DNA of 64,000 bases from Streptomyces sp. Ag109_O5-1 (GCF_003814875.1 NZ_RKQF01000001.1:8990001-9054000), one strand, 5' to 3'; counted from the first letter of the stretch, positions 9,301 to 17,577 are shown. Notes: generated by a model not told the origin, from the sequence alone. Made by a program: numbers and translations.

Positions 9301-9956
9301 CCCGCGGCCAGGACGGTGGCCACCAGCGCGTCGGCGCCCGCGAGGATCTCGTACAGCCCGGCGTCCGCCCCGCGCAGTGAACCGCAGTACACCGGGAGGG
9401 CGTTGGCGCCGTGCGCCTTGATCGCGTCGCACAGGGTGTCCACGAAGGCGGTGTTGCCGCTGAGTTCATGGGCCCGGTAGAAGAGCACGCCGACGGTCGG
9501 GCGGCCTGCGACCAGGGGACGCTCGCCGTGGACGCCGTACTCCGGCATCTTCTGCGGCTCGTCGAACCCCTCACCGGTCAGCAGCACGGTGTCGGACAGG
9601 AACCGGGACAGCTCCAGCAGGTTGGCGGGCCCGCCCTCGACGAGGTACCTGAGGGCCTCGGCCACCACACCGGCCGGCACCGACGACTCCGCCATCAACT
9701 CGGCGTCCGGCACCGCCTCGCCGCCCAGCAGCACGGTCGGGATCCCGGCGGCCTTCAGCACGGCGAGCCCGTCCTCCCAGGCGCGCTTGCCGCCGAGCAG
9801 CCGTACGACGGCGATGTCCGCGCCCTCGACGAGCGCGGGCAGCTCCTCCGTGACGTCGACGCGCGTGGGATTGCCGATCCGGTAGTCGGCACCGGAGGCG
9901 GCCCGGGCCGCCAGCAGATCGGTGTCGGCGGTCGACAACAACAACACTGTGCTCAT
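6300..9956 (-). CDS. cobN: Cobaltochelatase large subunit CobN
   Basis: Catalytic subunit of aerobic cobaltochelatase, inserting Co2+ into hydrogenobyrinic acid a,c-diamide. At 1218 aa it has normal CobN/ChlH length. Family segments include PVLQGLCLTSSHTAWDES near residue 260, VHMGKHGTMEWLPGKG, GRNFYSVDPKAIPS and YPKSVGLTVWGTSAMRTQGDD in the C-terminal half. The ATG at 9954-9956 overlaps the cobQ stop (ATGA). It is the longest gene of the window and of the riboswitch-led operon. Confidence 0.95.
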   Translation of the reverse strand: MSTVLLLSTADTDLLAARAASGADYRIGNPTRVDVTEELPALVEGADIAVVRLLGGKRAWEDGLAVLKAAGIPTVLLGGEAVPDAELMAESSVPAGVVAEALRYLVEGGPANLLELSRFLSDTVLLTGEGFDEPQKMPEYGVHGERPLVAGRPTVGVLFYRAHELSGNTAFVDTLCDAIKAHGANALPVYCGSLRGADAGLYEILAGADALVATVLAAGGTHASQASAGGDEEAWDIGALADLDIPVLQGLCLTSSHTAWDESDAALSPMDAAMQVAIPEFDGRLITVPFSFKEQGPDDVPVYVADPERAGRVAGIAVRHARLRHKPNAEKKVALVFTAYPTKHSRVGNAVGLDTPASAVRVLDALRDAGYGVTEYPSGGDELIHRLIEAGGHDVEWLTEEQLASAPARVPLADYRAWFEKLDPELRDAMTEAWGEPPGNLYVDGDDIVLASLQFGNVVVMIQPPRGFGENPIAIYHDPDMPPSHHYMAAYRWLENSFGADAIVHMGKHGTMEWLPGKGLGLSAGCAPDAVLGELPLIYPFIVNDPGEGTQAKRRGHATVVDHLVPPMARADTYGDLAKLEQLLDEYALVSDLDPAKAPAVRAQIWTLVKAAELHHDLHVDEQPDDGDFDEFVMHIDGYLCEIKDVQIRDGLHILGGGPVGEPRVNLVLAVLRASQVWGGQANALPGLRAAFATHFGLVEKELLAEPGAPVKVPVELSDLVEGPSRTAADAIDLLEQLCRRVAEGMEQREWAATESRALVREVVGSELPDAVAVLEFACNEVVPRLARTTDEIGHILKALDGGYVPAGPSGSPTRGLVNVLPTGRNFYSVDPKAIPSRLSWEVGQSLADSLVQRYLQDTGEYPKSVGLTVWGTSAMRTQGDDIAEILALLGCRPVWDEASRRVTGFEVIGLEELGRPRIDVTVRISGFFRDAFPHVVGLIDDAVRKVAELDEPAERNYVKAHADEDTAEHGDRRRATARVFGSKPGAYGAGLLPLIDARNWRSDADLAEVYAVWGGYAYGRGLDGRAARGDMETAFKRIAVAAKNVDTREHDLVDADDYFQYHGGMVAMVRHLTGANPEAYVGDSATPDQVKTRTLGEETHRVFRARVVNPRWMAAMRRHGYKGAFEMAATVDYLFGYDATAGVVDDWMYEKLSAEYVFDAENRDFMKKSNPWALRGITERLLEAADRGLWAEPDADTLERLRATYLELEGDLEGDDQ

Positions 9957-11461
9957 GCGGGCGCTCCCGGTGGAATGAAAGGCAGTCCTTGTGGCGCGCC
10001 CGACTCGATGAGCCGCCAGAGCGCGTCCGTGTCCGCGTGCTGTTCGATCAGGTCGCCGAGCCGGTCGAGCTGCTCCTCGCGCAGCGCGGCGAACGAGGTG
10101 TCGGGGGCCGGCACGAACCGGCGGCCCGCGGCGGCCGCCACCTCGCGCAGAAAGGCCCGCCGGAAACCGTCCGACTCCAGGGAGCCGTGCCAGTGGGTGC
10201 CCCAGGTCTGCCCGACCCGGCACCCGTCCAAGAAGGCTTCGCCTCCGGTCACTTCGGCGACGCCATGATGAATCTCGTACCCCGCGACCCGTTCCCCGAG
10301 TGCCTCCCCCTCCGGCCGGGCAAGGATCTTCTCGGGGGCGAATCGCACCCTTAGGGGAAGCACCCCGAGCCCCTCCACCCGCCCCCGCCGGCTCTCGACC
10401 TCGTCCTCGATGTGCTCGCCGAGGATCTGGAAGCCACCGCAGATGCCGAGGACCGGCCGCTGCTCGGCGGCCCTGCGCCGCAGCGCGTCCGCGAGGCCGC
10501 GCTCCCGCAGCCACTCCAGGGCCCGGACCGTCCCCCGGGTCCCCGGGATCACCACGAGATCGGCGTCGGCCAGCTCCTCCGGCCGGTCCACGAACCGCAC
10601 CACGACACCGGGTTCGGCGGCCAGCGCGTCCACGTCCGTGAAGTTGGACATCAGCGGGATGGCGCACACGGCGACCCGCAGCACGTCCTCGCCGACGGGC
10701 GGGGCGGTGTTCGACTCACGTACGGTCCCGCGCAGGGAGACCCGGAGTCCGTCCTCCTCGTCGATGCCGAGGCCGTGCCGGAAGGGGAGCACGCCGTACG
10801 TCTGTCGTCCTGTCAGCCCGTGCAGCATGTCGAGGCCGGGCTCCAGCAGGGAGACGTCCCCCCGGAACTTGTTGACGAGGAACCCTGCGACGAGTTCCTG
10901 GTCCTTTGGCGAGAGCAGTGCGACGGTCCCGAAGAACGACGCGAACACGCCCCCGCGGTCGATGTCGCCCACCACCAGCACGGGGAGCCGCGCGTTGCGC
11001 GCGATCCCCATGTTCACGATGTCGGTCCGGCGCAGATTGATCTCGGCCGGACTGCCCGCCCCCTCACAGATCACCGCGTCATACGTGCCCCGCAACTCGG
11101 CGAGACAGTCGAGCACGGTCCCGAGCAGCTTCTGCTGCCGCCCGCCGTGGTACCCGCGCGCGCTCAGCTCACCGACCGGCTTGCCCAGCAGCACGACCTG
11201 ACTGCTCTGCTCGCCACCGGGCTTGAGCAGCACGGGGTTCATCAGCGCGGTCGGCTCGACCCGGCAGGCCTGCGCCTGCATGGCCTGTGCCCGCCCGATC
11301 TCGGCGCCCTCACGCGTCACGAAGGAGTTGAGGGACATGTTCTGCGCCTTGAAGGGTGCGACCTTGACGCCCTGTCGCACCAGCCACCGGCAGATACCGG
11401 CGGTGACGACACTCTTGCCGGCGTCCGAGGTGGTGCCGGCGACGAGAAGACCACCGTTCAT
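9953..11461 (-). CDS. cobQ: Cobyric acid synthase CobQ
   Basis: Amidates adenosylcobyrinic acid diamide at positions b, d, e and g using glutamine and ATP. The 502-aa protein begins with the P-loop-like LLVAGTTSDAGKS and has APFKAQNMSLNS (CobQ signature), EGAGSPAEINLR and DIDRGGVFAS. The C-terminal glutamine-amidotransferase domain carries the Cys nucleophile in PVLGICGGFQILG and the GTHWHGSLE histidine region. The ATG overlaps the cobD stop (ATGA). The longer open frame upstream of this ATG lies antisense within cobD and is not coding. Confidence 0.95.
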   Translation of the reverse strand: MNGGLLVAGTTSDAGKSVVTAGICRWLVRQGVKVAPFKAQNMSLNSFVTREGAEIGRAQAMQAQACRVEPTALMNPVLLKPGGEQSSQVVLLGKPVGELSARGYHGGRQQKLLGTVLDCLAELRGTYDAVICEGAGSPAEINLRRTDIVNMGIARNARLPVLVVGDIDRGGVFASFFGTVALLSPKDQELVAGFLVNKFRGDVSLLEPGLDMLHGLTGRQTYGVLPFRHGLGIDEEDGLRVSLRGTVRESNTAPPVGEDVLRVAVCAIPLMSNFTDVDALAAEPGVVVRFVDRPEELADADLVVIPGTRGTVRALEWLRERGLADALRRRAAEQRPVLGICGGFQILGEHIEDEVESRRGRVEGLGVLPLRVRFAPEKILARPEGEALGERVAGYEIHHGVAEVTGGEAFLDGCRVGQTWGTHWHGSLESDGFRRAFLREVAAAAGRRFVPAPDTSFAALREEQLDRLGDLIEQHADTDALWRLIESGAPQGLPFIPPGAPA

Positions 11462-12408
11462 GACGTACGTCCCTTCCGTCCCGTCGCGGCGAGGCGCGCG
11501 GCGACGGTCACGCCGAGCGCGAGCAGACCGACACGACGGGAGAGCCGTACCGCCCGCCGGATGTCCGCGACCTCCACGGCCCGCCCCTGCGTGTTCAGCA
11601 CGGGCCGGTGCTCGACCCGTCCCGCATACGACAACGTCCCCCCGAGCCGCACCCCCAACGCCCCCGCGAACGAAGCCTCCACGGGCCCCGCGTTGGGACT
11701 CGGATGCTTGGCCGCGTCGGCCCGCCAGGCCCGTACGGCTCCACGGGCATCCCCACCGGCGGCCGTCGCCAGCACCGCCGTCAGCCGTGCTCCCGGCCAC
11801 CCCGCCATGTCGTCCAGCCGCGCGGAAGCCCATCCGAACCGCCGGTACCGGGCCGACTTGTGCCCGACCATGGCGTCCAGGGTGTTGACGGCCCGGAACC
11901 CCACCAGCCCCGGCACACCGGCCACGGCTCCCCACACCAGCGCGCCCACGACCGCGTCACTGGTGTTCTCGGCGACGGACTCCACGACGGCACGGGCGAT
12001 CCCGTCGGCGTCCAGGGCCTGCGGATCCCGTCCGCACAGATGCGGCAGCCGGGCACGGGCGGCCTCGACGTCGCCGGCCTCCAGGGCACGCCCGATGGTC
12101 CGCGCCTCGCGTGCGAGCGACGTCCCGCCGACAACCACCCATGTGGCGGCGGCGGCCAGCGCGACGGAAGCGGTGGTCGACGGTCGTACGACCCGCTGGG
12201 CCACGGCCCCCAGAGCCACGGCGCCGCCGGCGCACACGGCGGTGTGCAGCGCGCCCCACCCGCGATCGTCCCGCCACAGCACCCGTTCCACGGCCCCGGC
12301 CGCCCGTCCGAACACGGCGACCGGATGCCCCCGGCGCGGATCGCCGAGCAGCAGATCACCGAGAAGGCCGGCGGCGGCGCCGTACGCGAAGACGCGATCG
12401 GCACCCAT
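11458..12408 (-). CDS. cobD: Adenosylcobinamide-phosphate synthase CobD/CbiB
   Basis: Membrane enzyme that attaches the aminopropanol arm to adenosylcobyric acid. The 316-aa protein has the family opening AGLLGDLLLGDPRRGHPVAVFGR, several hydrophobic segments, DADGIARAVVESVAENTSDAVVGAL and the FRAVNTLDAMVGHK motif. It is the first gene after the cobalamin riboswitch, with a leader of about 80 nt between the riboswitch 3' side and the ATG. No strong Shine-Dalgarno is visible, which would suit a riboswitch that controls initiation. Confidence 0.93.
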   Translation of the reverse strand: MGADRVFAYGAAAGLLGDLLLGDPRRGHPVAVFGRAAGAVERVLWRDDRGWGALHTAVCAGGAVALGAVAQRVVRPSTTASVALAAAATWVVVGGTSLAREARTIGRALEAGDVEAARARLPHLCGRDPQALDADGIARAVVESVAENTSDAVVGALVWGAVAGVPGLVGFRAVNTLDAMVGHKSARYRRFGWASARLDDMAGWPGARLTAVLATAAGGDARGAVRAWRADAAKHPSPNAGPVEASFAGALGVRLGGTLSYAGRVEHRPVLNTQGRAVEVADIRRAVRLSRRVGLLALGVTVAARLAATGRKGRTS

Positions 12409-12489
12409 CGGCTCAGCCGGCCGTGGGGTCGGGGACGGGCCGGGTACTGAACCTCGATCGGCAGCCGCACATGGCGTTATGTCCTCACT

Positions 12490-12640
12490 CAGGGTGTCCG
12501 CGCCCTGGTTCGACGAGACCGGCGGTGAGAGTTCCTGGCTCCCGGGGCTACCTACCCCGGTGACAGTGGCGGGACCGCGCCGGATTCACACCGGCTTCCT
12601 CTCTTGCCGCCGTACATGGCTCCGGCAGTCCACCATGCCC
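12490..12640 (-). promoter_or_regulatory. Cobalamin (AdoCbl) riboswitch
   Basis: On the minus strand the B12 box GCCACTGT is exact (12563-12570). It is preceded by GAAGCCGGTGTGAATCCGG and CGCGGTCCC and followed by GGGAGCCAGGAACTC, the conserved order of a B12 riboswitch. The boundaries are approximate. Upstream, TTGACG (12651-12656) and TGGACT (12627-12632), 18 bp apart, are a weak promoter candidate. It should repress the whole cobD-to-cobI operon when cobalamin is plentiful. Confidence 0.9.
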
Positions 12641-12731
12641 CCGGAAGACCCGTCAACTTGCCGTTGACCTGCGAGGGGAGAGTGTGCGAAGGCCCACATC
12701 GGGTGCCCTGCGGGGCTTCTGAGACATGCCG

Positions 12732-12766
12732 AAGGCTCCTTCCCGAGCGGGTCGGGGAGGAGCCTT
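12732..12766 (-). terminator. Hairpin terminator after the pit operon
   Basis: Perfect 9-bp arms AAGGCTCCT (12732-12740) and AGGAGCCTT (12758-12766) around a 17-nt GC-rich loop. There is no U-tract, as is common in Streptomyces. It lies downstream of the small membrane protein gene. Confidence 0.65.
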
Positions 12767-12803
12767 GTCGGTCGCGTTCGGGCCTCGGCGGCGACGGTCC
12801 CGG

Positions 12804-13031
12804 TCAGGCCTTCGCCACGATCAGGTGGATGCCGTACGCCACGGCCACCGCGCAGGCCGCGAAGCAGACGTAGGCGGCTGTCACGGCCAGGGCCGCGGAG
12901 TTGCCCTGGGCCGTGGCGCGGGCGCGGGCGGAGAGGCCCTTGATGCCGAGGGTGAAGAGGGCCACCAGGCCCACGGTGGCCACGAGGCTGACGCCGAAGA
13001 CGGAGCCGATGGCTGCCCAGTCGATGCTCAT
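12804..13031 (-). CDS. Small two-helix membrane protein linked to the phosphate permease
   Basis: 75-aa protein with two predicted transmembrane segments (residues about 8-32 and 46-71) separated by a short basic stretch (KGLSARARATAQG). It begins 19 bp after the pit stop codon on the same strand, with GGAAG-type ribosome-binding DNA, so it is probably cotranscribed with pit. Function unknown; the linkage suggests a role with the permease. The 3' side is closed by a hairpin terminator. Confidence 0.75.
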   Translation of the reverse strand: MSIDWAAIGSVFGVSLVATVGLVALFTLGIKGLSARARATAQGNSAALAVTAAYVCFAACAVAVAYGIHLIVAKA

Positions 13032-13050
13032 GTTGGTTCTTCCTCGGAGG

Positions 13051-14292
13051 TCAGACGGTGGCGGCCGGGTCGGTCGCGGCAGCGGCGGCGGGGGAGGGGA
13101 TGGTGGCCGTGAGGCCGTCGGTCACCGGGCCCGCGGGCGGGGGCGTGACCGCGGCGATCGCCGTGGTGACCACGCCGGCCGGCTCCTCGGCCGCGGTGTC
13201 GTTGACGTTGGCGCTGTCCACGACCTCGCGGCGGGAGAGCTTCCAGATCGCCGCGCTGGCGGCCACCAGGAAGACGCCGACGGCCGCCGTGCCCCAGTCG
13301 CCGAGGTCCGTCACGGACTCGGCGAGCGCGCCGACCAGTGCGGCCGCCGGGAGGGTGAGCACCCAGGCGACGAGCATGCGGGTCGCGGTGGACCAGCGGA
13401 CCGTGCCGCCCTTGCGGCCCAGGCCCGCGCCCATCACCGAACCGGAGACGACGTGCGTGGTGGAGAGGGAGAAGCCGAGGTGGGAGGAGGCCAGGATGGC
13501 GGTGGCCGCGCTGGTCTGGGCGGCGAAGCCCTGCTGCGGCTGAAGGTCGGTCAGGCCCTTGCCCATGGTGCGGATGATGCGCCAGCCGCCGATGTAGGTG
13601 CCGAGCGCGATGGCCAGACCGGCGGAGAGGATGACCCAGGTGGGAGGGTTCGAGCCGGGGGCGATGGAACCGCCCGCGATCAGCGCGAGGGTGATGATGC
13701 CCATCGTCTTCTGCGCGTCGTTGGTGCCGTGCGCGAGCGAGACCAGGCCGGCGGAGGCGATCTGGCCGGCGCGGTAGCCCTTGCGGGTGGCTTCGTCGTC
13801 GGCGTTCTTCGAGAGCGCGTAGGAGAGGCGGGTGGAGAACATCGCCGCGAGACCCGCGACGACGGGGGCGGCGACCGCCGGGAGCAGGACCTTGGCGACG
13901 AGCACGTCGCCGTGGACGGCGCCGAACCCGGCGGAGGCGACGGTGGCGCCCACCAGACCGCCCATCAGGGCGTGCGACGAACTGGAGGGCAGGCCCACCA
14001 GCCAGGTCACCAGGTTCCAGAGGATGGCGCCGACCAGGGCGGCGAAGATGACCTCGGGACGAATGCCGTTCTCGTCGACGAGGCCCTTGGAGATCGTGTT
14101 GGCGACCTCCACGGAGAGGAAGGCGCCCACCAGGTTGAGCGCGGCGGACATGGCCACCGCGATCTTGGGCTTGAGCGCACCGGTCGAGATGGTCGTGGCC
14201 ATCGCGTTGGCGGTGTCGTGGAAACCGTTCGTGAAATCAAACGCGAGTGCGGTGACAACCACAATCGCGAGGATCAGCGAGAAGTTTTCCAT
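13051..14292 (-). CDS. Low-affinity inorganic phosphate permease (PiT family)
   Basis: 413-aa integral membrane protein; Pi (metal-phosphate):H+ symporter of the PiT family. The family signature occurs in both halves: DFTNGFHDTANAMATTISTG near the N-terminus and SLAHGTNDAQKTMG in the second half. The C-terminal end is Ala/Pro-rich and hydrophilic. By order and sequence it resembles the S. coelicolor pitH2 locus (recalled, not searched). Three direct repeats of PHO-box type lie upstream, so PhoP control is likely. Confidence 0.92.
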   Translation of the reverse strand: MENFSLILAIVVVTALAFDFTNGFHDTANAMATTISTGALKPKIAVAMSAALNLVGAFLSVEVANTISKGLVDENGIRPEVIFAALVGAILWNLVTWLVGLPSSSSHALMGGLVGATVASAGFGAVHGDVLVAKVLLPAVAAPVVAGLAAMFSTRLSYALSKNADDEATRKGYRAGQIASAGLVSLAHGTNDAQKTMGIITLALIAGGSIAPGSNPPTWVILSAGLAIALGTYIGGWRIIRTMGKGLTDLQPQQGFAAQTSAATAILASSHLGFSLSTTHVVSGSVMGAGLGRKGGTVRWSTATRMLVAWVLTLPAAALVGALAESVTDLGDWGTAAVGVFLVAASAAIWKLSRREVVDSANVNDTAAEEPAGVVTTAIAAVTPPPAGPVTDGLTATIPSPAAAAATDPAATV

Positions 14293-14328
14293 TTACCCAG
14301 GCAATCGTTCGAAGTCATTGGTTGTTGG

Positions 14329-14371
14329 ACCGTAGGCAACCTGGGTGAACGGAAGATGAACTGGGGTGGAC
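14329..14371 (-). promoter_or_regulatory. PHO box and -10 element of the phosphate permease
   Basis: On the minus strand three adjacent direct repeats of 10-11 nt begin GTCCACCCCA, GTTCATCTTCC and GTTCACCCAGG (14371 to 14340), close to the Streptomyces PhoP-box unit GTTCACC. A TACGGT -10 candidate follows (14334-14329), placing the repeats over the -35 region. The rest of the 144-bp gap shows nothing further. Confidence 0.7.
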
Positions 14372-14436
14372 TTGGGGGTGTCTATGGCGGAGGGCCGTCA
14401 TTCCGCTTACGGTCCGACGGCCCGGTCGCCGCTTGG

Positions 14437-15225
14437 CTAGTGGCCCTTGGCGAACGACCTCAGCCGGCTCGCCGACCCGTTGAAGAGATTCTGGTCACCC
14501 GGCAGGCTGCCGCTGTTGTCGTACTGCCAGAAGGTCCAGGACGACCATCCGGCCGGCAGCGCCCCGGCGTCCGCCGAGCCGTGCCTAGCGATCCACAGCG
14601 CATGGTCGGCGGCGAAGGCGCTGCTGCCGCCGGTGCACAGGTTCCACCAGTGGGTGGTCGTGTAGATCACCGGCCGCCGGCCGGTCTCCCGGTGCAGTTC
14701 GTCGCTGAAGGACCTGATCCAGTCGACCATCCTGGCGCTGCTCATGCCGTAGCACTTGTGCTTCTTGTCGTACGGGTCGTACTCGACGTCGAGCGCGGGC
14801 GGCAGCGTCCAGCCGTCCGCGGTCCAGGTGCCGCCGTGGCTCACGAAGTACGCGGCCTGCTCGGCGCCCGACGACTTGTCCGGCAGGGCGAAGTGGTACG
14901 CGCCCCGCATGATCCCGGCGTCGCGTGCGCCGGCGTACTGCTGGTCGAAGTACGGGCTCTGGTAGGTGGTGGACTCGGTCGCCTTGATGTAGACGAACTT
15001 GGCGCCCTTCGCCTTGACGCTCGGCCAGTCGACGTCCTTCTGGTGCGAGGAGACGTCGTGCCCCCTCGGCAGGCTCCCGGCGGGCGCCGGTGTCCCGGCG
15101 AACGCGATCGCGGTCCCCGCGGACGCGAGGGTGAGCGCCGCCACGGACGCGGCGAGGGTGCGGACGCGGACGCGATGGCGATGGCGCCGACGGTGGTGGC
15201 GGGACGGAATGCGGTCACGGGCCAT
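14437..15225 (-). CDS. Secreted GH25 lysozyme (N-acetylmuramidase)
   Basis: 262-aa secreted peptidoglycan hydrolase. The N-terminus is very basic (HHRRRHRHRVRVR), followed by a hydrophobic segment ending near AFAGTPAPAG, a Tat/Sec-like signal peptide. The catalytic domain starts with LPRGHDVSSHQKDVDW and continues with AKFVYIKATEST, RGAYHFALPD, the acidic ALDVEYDPYD (catalytic Asp/Glu pair), YTTTHWW and WQYDNSGSLPG, all GH25 features. The ATG at 15223-15225 has a GGGGGG ribosome-binding tract 4 nt upstream. Open sequence further upstream belongs to the divergent promoter region. Confidence 0.9.
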   Translation of the reverse strand: MARDRIPSRHHRRRHRHRVRVRTLAASVAALTLASAGTAIAFAGTPAPAGSLPRGHDVSSHQKDVDWPSVKAKGAKFVYIKATESTTYQSPYFDQQYAGARDAGIMRGAYHFALPDKSSGAEQAAYFVSHGGTWTADGWTLPPALDVEYDPYDKKHKCYGMSSARMVDWIRSFSDELHRETGRRPVIYTTTHWWNLCTGGSSAFAADHALWIARHGSADAGALPAGWSSWTFWQYDNSGSLPGDQNLFNGSASRLRSFAKGH

Positions 15226-15276
15226 GTTTCCCCCCGGAATGGCGGCGTGTGCGAAAAATCGTCCAGAGAGTATTGG

Positions 15277-15302
15277 AAGATCGGCGTATGATCGGCGATC
15301 TT
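15277..15302. promoter_or_regulatory. GATC-containing inverted repeat between lysozyme and aldolase genes
   Basis: Arms AAGATCG (15277-15283) and CGATCTT (15296-15302) flank a spacer with a third GATC. It sits in the 196-bp divergent promoter region, so it is a candidate operator. Confidence 0.4.
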
Positions 15303-15421
15303 CAGCCAAGGGTGGAGACGGAGCGTTTTGTGGCGATTTGCTCTCTACTGATCTCGAGATGTCCGGCCTAAAGTGCCCTCCCGTGCGGACCGGTTGGAGC
15401 GTCGGCTGACAGGATCGGGCC

Positions 15422-16156
15422 ATGGGTGAGCAGTGGCGGGACGAGCGTGGCGGACGGGCCGGCCGGGGCGGCGAACAGGGTGTGCCGGAGCCGCGAAGGC
15501 GGGATGTGCGCGCGGAGGAGGCCGACGCCTGGCGGGAACTCGTCGCCACGGCCCGCCGCACGGTGACCGACGGACTGGTCGTCGGCACCTCCGGCAATGT
15601 CTCGGTCCGCGTCGGCGACACCGTGCTGGTCACGCCGTCGGGCGTGCCGTACGACCGGCTCGGCGCGGACGACGTGACGGGCGTGGACCTCGCCGGCCAC
15701 CAGGTGCTCGGCGCCCTGGTGCCGACCAGCGAACTGCCCATGCATCTCGCCGTCTACGGCAGTACCGACGCCGAGGCCGTCGTCCACACCCACGCCGTCC
15801 ACGCGACGGCCGTCTCGACCCTCGTCCCCGAGCTTCCGGCGATCCACTACATGTCCGCGGCCCTCGGCGGCGCCGTCCGGGTTGCCCCTTATGCGACGTA
15901 TGGCACCGACGAGTTGGCCGAGAACATGCTCCGCGCCCTGACCGACCGCTCCGGCTGCCTCCTCCAGAACCACGGCACGATCACCTACGGCACGACCCTG
16001 ACCCAGGCCTATGACCGCACCGCCCAGCTGGAGTGGATGTGCCGCCTGTGGCTGACGGCGTCCTCGGTGCCCGTCCTGACCCCGACCCTGCTGTCACCGG
16101 AACAGCTGGCGGAGGCTCGGGAGAAGCTGCTGGGATACGGACAGAAGAAGGGGTGA
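15422..16156 (+). CDS. Class II aldolase/adducin family protein
   Basis: 244 aa, like L-fuculose-phosphate or L-ribulose-phosphate-4-epimerase family aldolases; retro-aldol cleavage of a sugar phosphate through a Zn enediolate is the family reaction, with the actual substrate unknown. Seen: GTSGNVSVR (55-63), VTPSGVPYD (70-78), catalytic Glu104 in TSELPMH, zinc ligands His122 and His124 in HTHAVHA, and His184 in LQNHGTITYG. The first 30 residues are Arg/Gly-rich and may be a non-conserved extension, so a later start is possible. Divergent from the lysozyme gene. Confidence 0.87.
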   Translation: MGEQWRDERGGRAGRGGEQGVPEPRRRDVRAEEADAWRELVATARRTVTDGLVVGTSGNVSVRVGDTVLVTPSGVPYDRLGADDVTGVDLAGHQVLGALVPTSELPMHLAVYGSTDAEAVVHTHAVHATAVSTLVPELPAIHYMSAALGGAVRVAPYATYGTDELAENMLRALTDRSGCLLQNHGTITYGTTLTQAYDRTAQLEWMCRLWLTASSVPVLTPTLLSPEQLAEAREKLLGYGQKKG

Positions 16157-16238
16157 GTCCGGGGGCGTGCCCTCCTGCCCGGTGCGCCCCGGGTTACCTC
16201 CACTGGCCACCGCCCCGCTCCGCCCCGACACTGGACAG

Positions 16239-17366
16239 GTGCGCCCAGTCAAAGTCACGGCCGCCGCCGTCGGTGCCGTACTCGCCGCCGGCGCGGCCAG
16301 TGTGGCCGCCGGACGGTTCGCCAGTGGCGCCGCGCTCAAGGCGCCGCCGGGCCGGCCCCTGCCCACCGAACCCCGGCTCACCGTGCACGGCACCGCGGCC
16401 GGCCGCATCACCCTCACCCGGGACCTGGCCTCACTGCGCCCCGGCGTCTACGGCCTGGCCGGCGACGGCTCGCACGCGGTCGTCGGCGCCGTCCTGGAGT
16501 CCGCCGCGAACACCGCCGACACCGTCGTACGGCGGCTGGAACGCGTGACCCACGGCACCCTCGAGACCGGCGACCAGGTCTGGCTCACCCCCAACGTCCA
16601 CATCGGCGACCCGGGCGCGGCGCTCGGCCTGGAGTGCGCGGACATCGACATACCCGGTGAACTGGGCCCGCTGCCCGCCTGGTTCGTGCCCGGCTACCGG
16701 GACACCTGGGTGATCGCGGTGCACGGCCTCGGCACCACCCGCGAGCTCGCCATGAACGTCATGGAGTTCCTGCACGCCCGCCGACTGCCCGTGCTCGCCC
16801 TCGCCTACCGCGGCGACCTCGGCGCCCCGCGCGCTCCGGACGGCCTGAACCACCTCGGCGAGAGCGAGTGGCGCGACCTGGACGCGGCGATCCGCTACGC
16901 CGTCCGCTACGGCGCCCGCCGCGTCGTCCTGTACGGCTGGTCCACCGGCGCCACCATGGCGCTGCGCGCCGCCATCCACTCGGCGCTGCGCGACCGTGTC
17001 TCCGGGCTGGTCCTGGACTCCCCGGTACTCAACTGGGAGGCCACCCTGCGCGCCCTCGCCCAGGCCCGGCACACCCCAGAACCCCTGCTGCCGCTCGCGG
17101 TGCGCGCCGCCCAGGGCCGGGCCGGCCTGCACGCCGATCACGTGGGCGACCCCGTCGACCCGGCGCAGCTCACCGTGCCCACCCTGATCGTCCACGGCCC
17201 GGACGACACGGTGGCCCCCTGGACCTACTCCCGCCGGCTCGCCGCCCGGCGCCCCGACCGCGTGGCCCTGCACACCGTGCCGGACGCGCCGCACGGTGCG
17301 ATGTGGAACGCCGACCCCAAGCAGTACGAGGAGCGGCTGCGCCGGTTCCTCACCCCGCTGATGTGA
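16239..17366 (+). CDS. Membrane-anchored alpha/beta hydrolase
   Basis: About 375 aa from the GTG at 16239; an ATG at 16167 in the same frame is an alternative start. An N-terminal hydrophobic stretch (VTAAAVGAVLAAGAASVAAG) suggests a membrane anchor or uncleaved signal. The hydrolase domain shows VIAVHGLGTTREL, the nucleophile elbow LYGWSTGATMA, an acid residue in IVHGPDDTVAP and the final His in DAPHGAMWN, a complete Ser-Asp-His triad. Substrate unknown; probably esterase- or lipase-like. Starts just after the aldolase gene on the same strand. Confidence 0.82.
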   Translation: MRPVKVTAAAVGAVLAAGAASVAAGRFASGAALKAPPGRPLPTEPRLTVHGTAAGRITLTRDLASLRPGVYGLAGDGSHAVVGAVLESAANTADTVVRRLERVTHGTLETGDQVWLTPNVHIGDPGAALGLECADIDIPGELGPLPAWFVPGYRDTWVIAVHGLGTTRELAMNVMEFLHARRLPVLALAYRGDLGAPRAPDGLNHLGESEWRDLDAAIRYAVRYGARRVVLYGWSTGATMALRAAIHSALRDRVSGLVLDSPVLNWEATLRALAQARHTPEPLLPLAVRAAQGRAGLHADHVGDPVDPAQLTVPTLIVHGPDDTVAPWTYSRRLAARRPDRVALHTVPDAPHGAMWNADPKQYEERLRRFLTPLM

Positions 17367-17577
17367 TCCTCACCGCATCCCCGGCCCTTCCCGGGCGCCT
17401 CCTCGGCACGGGCCGGAAGCCCTGGTTCCATCCGGTTCCAGAGGTTCCGTTTAAGGCTGTATCACTGGCCTGAACATGTCTCTCCGCCTCCCGTCGGCGC
17501 CCGTGCGTTGGCCAGCCCCGTAGCCCGCCGTGACATTCCGTTTGGGTTTTCGGACCGTCAACCGGAAGACTGCACCC

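Noticed and set aside
6597..9380. 927-codon open frame opposite cobN
   Set aside because: Antisense shadow of cobN; composition is Arg/Gly/Val repeats with no recognisable domain.
9957..10667. N-terminal extension of CobN to a 1455-aa protein
   Set aside because: The extension lies within cobQ in another frame; the ATG at 9956 overlapping the cobQ stop starts a normal-length CobN.
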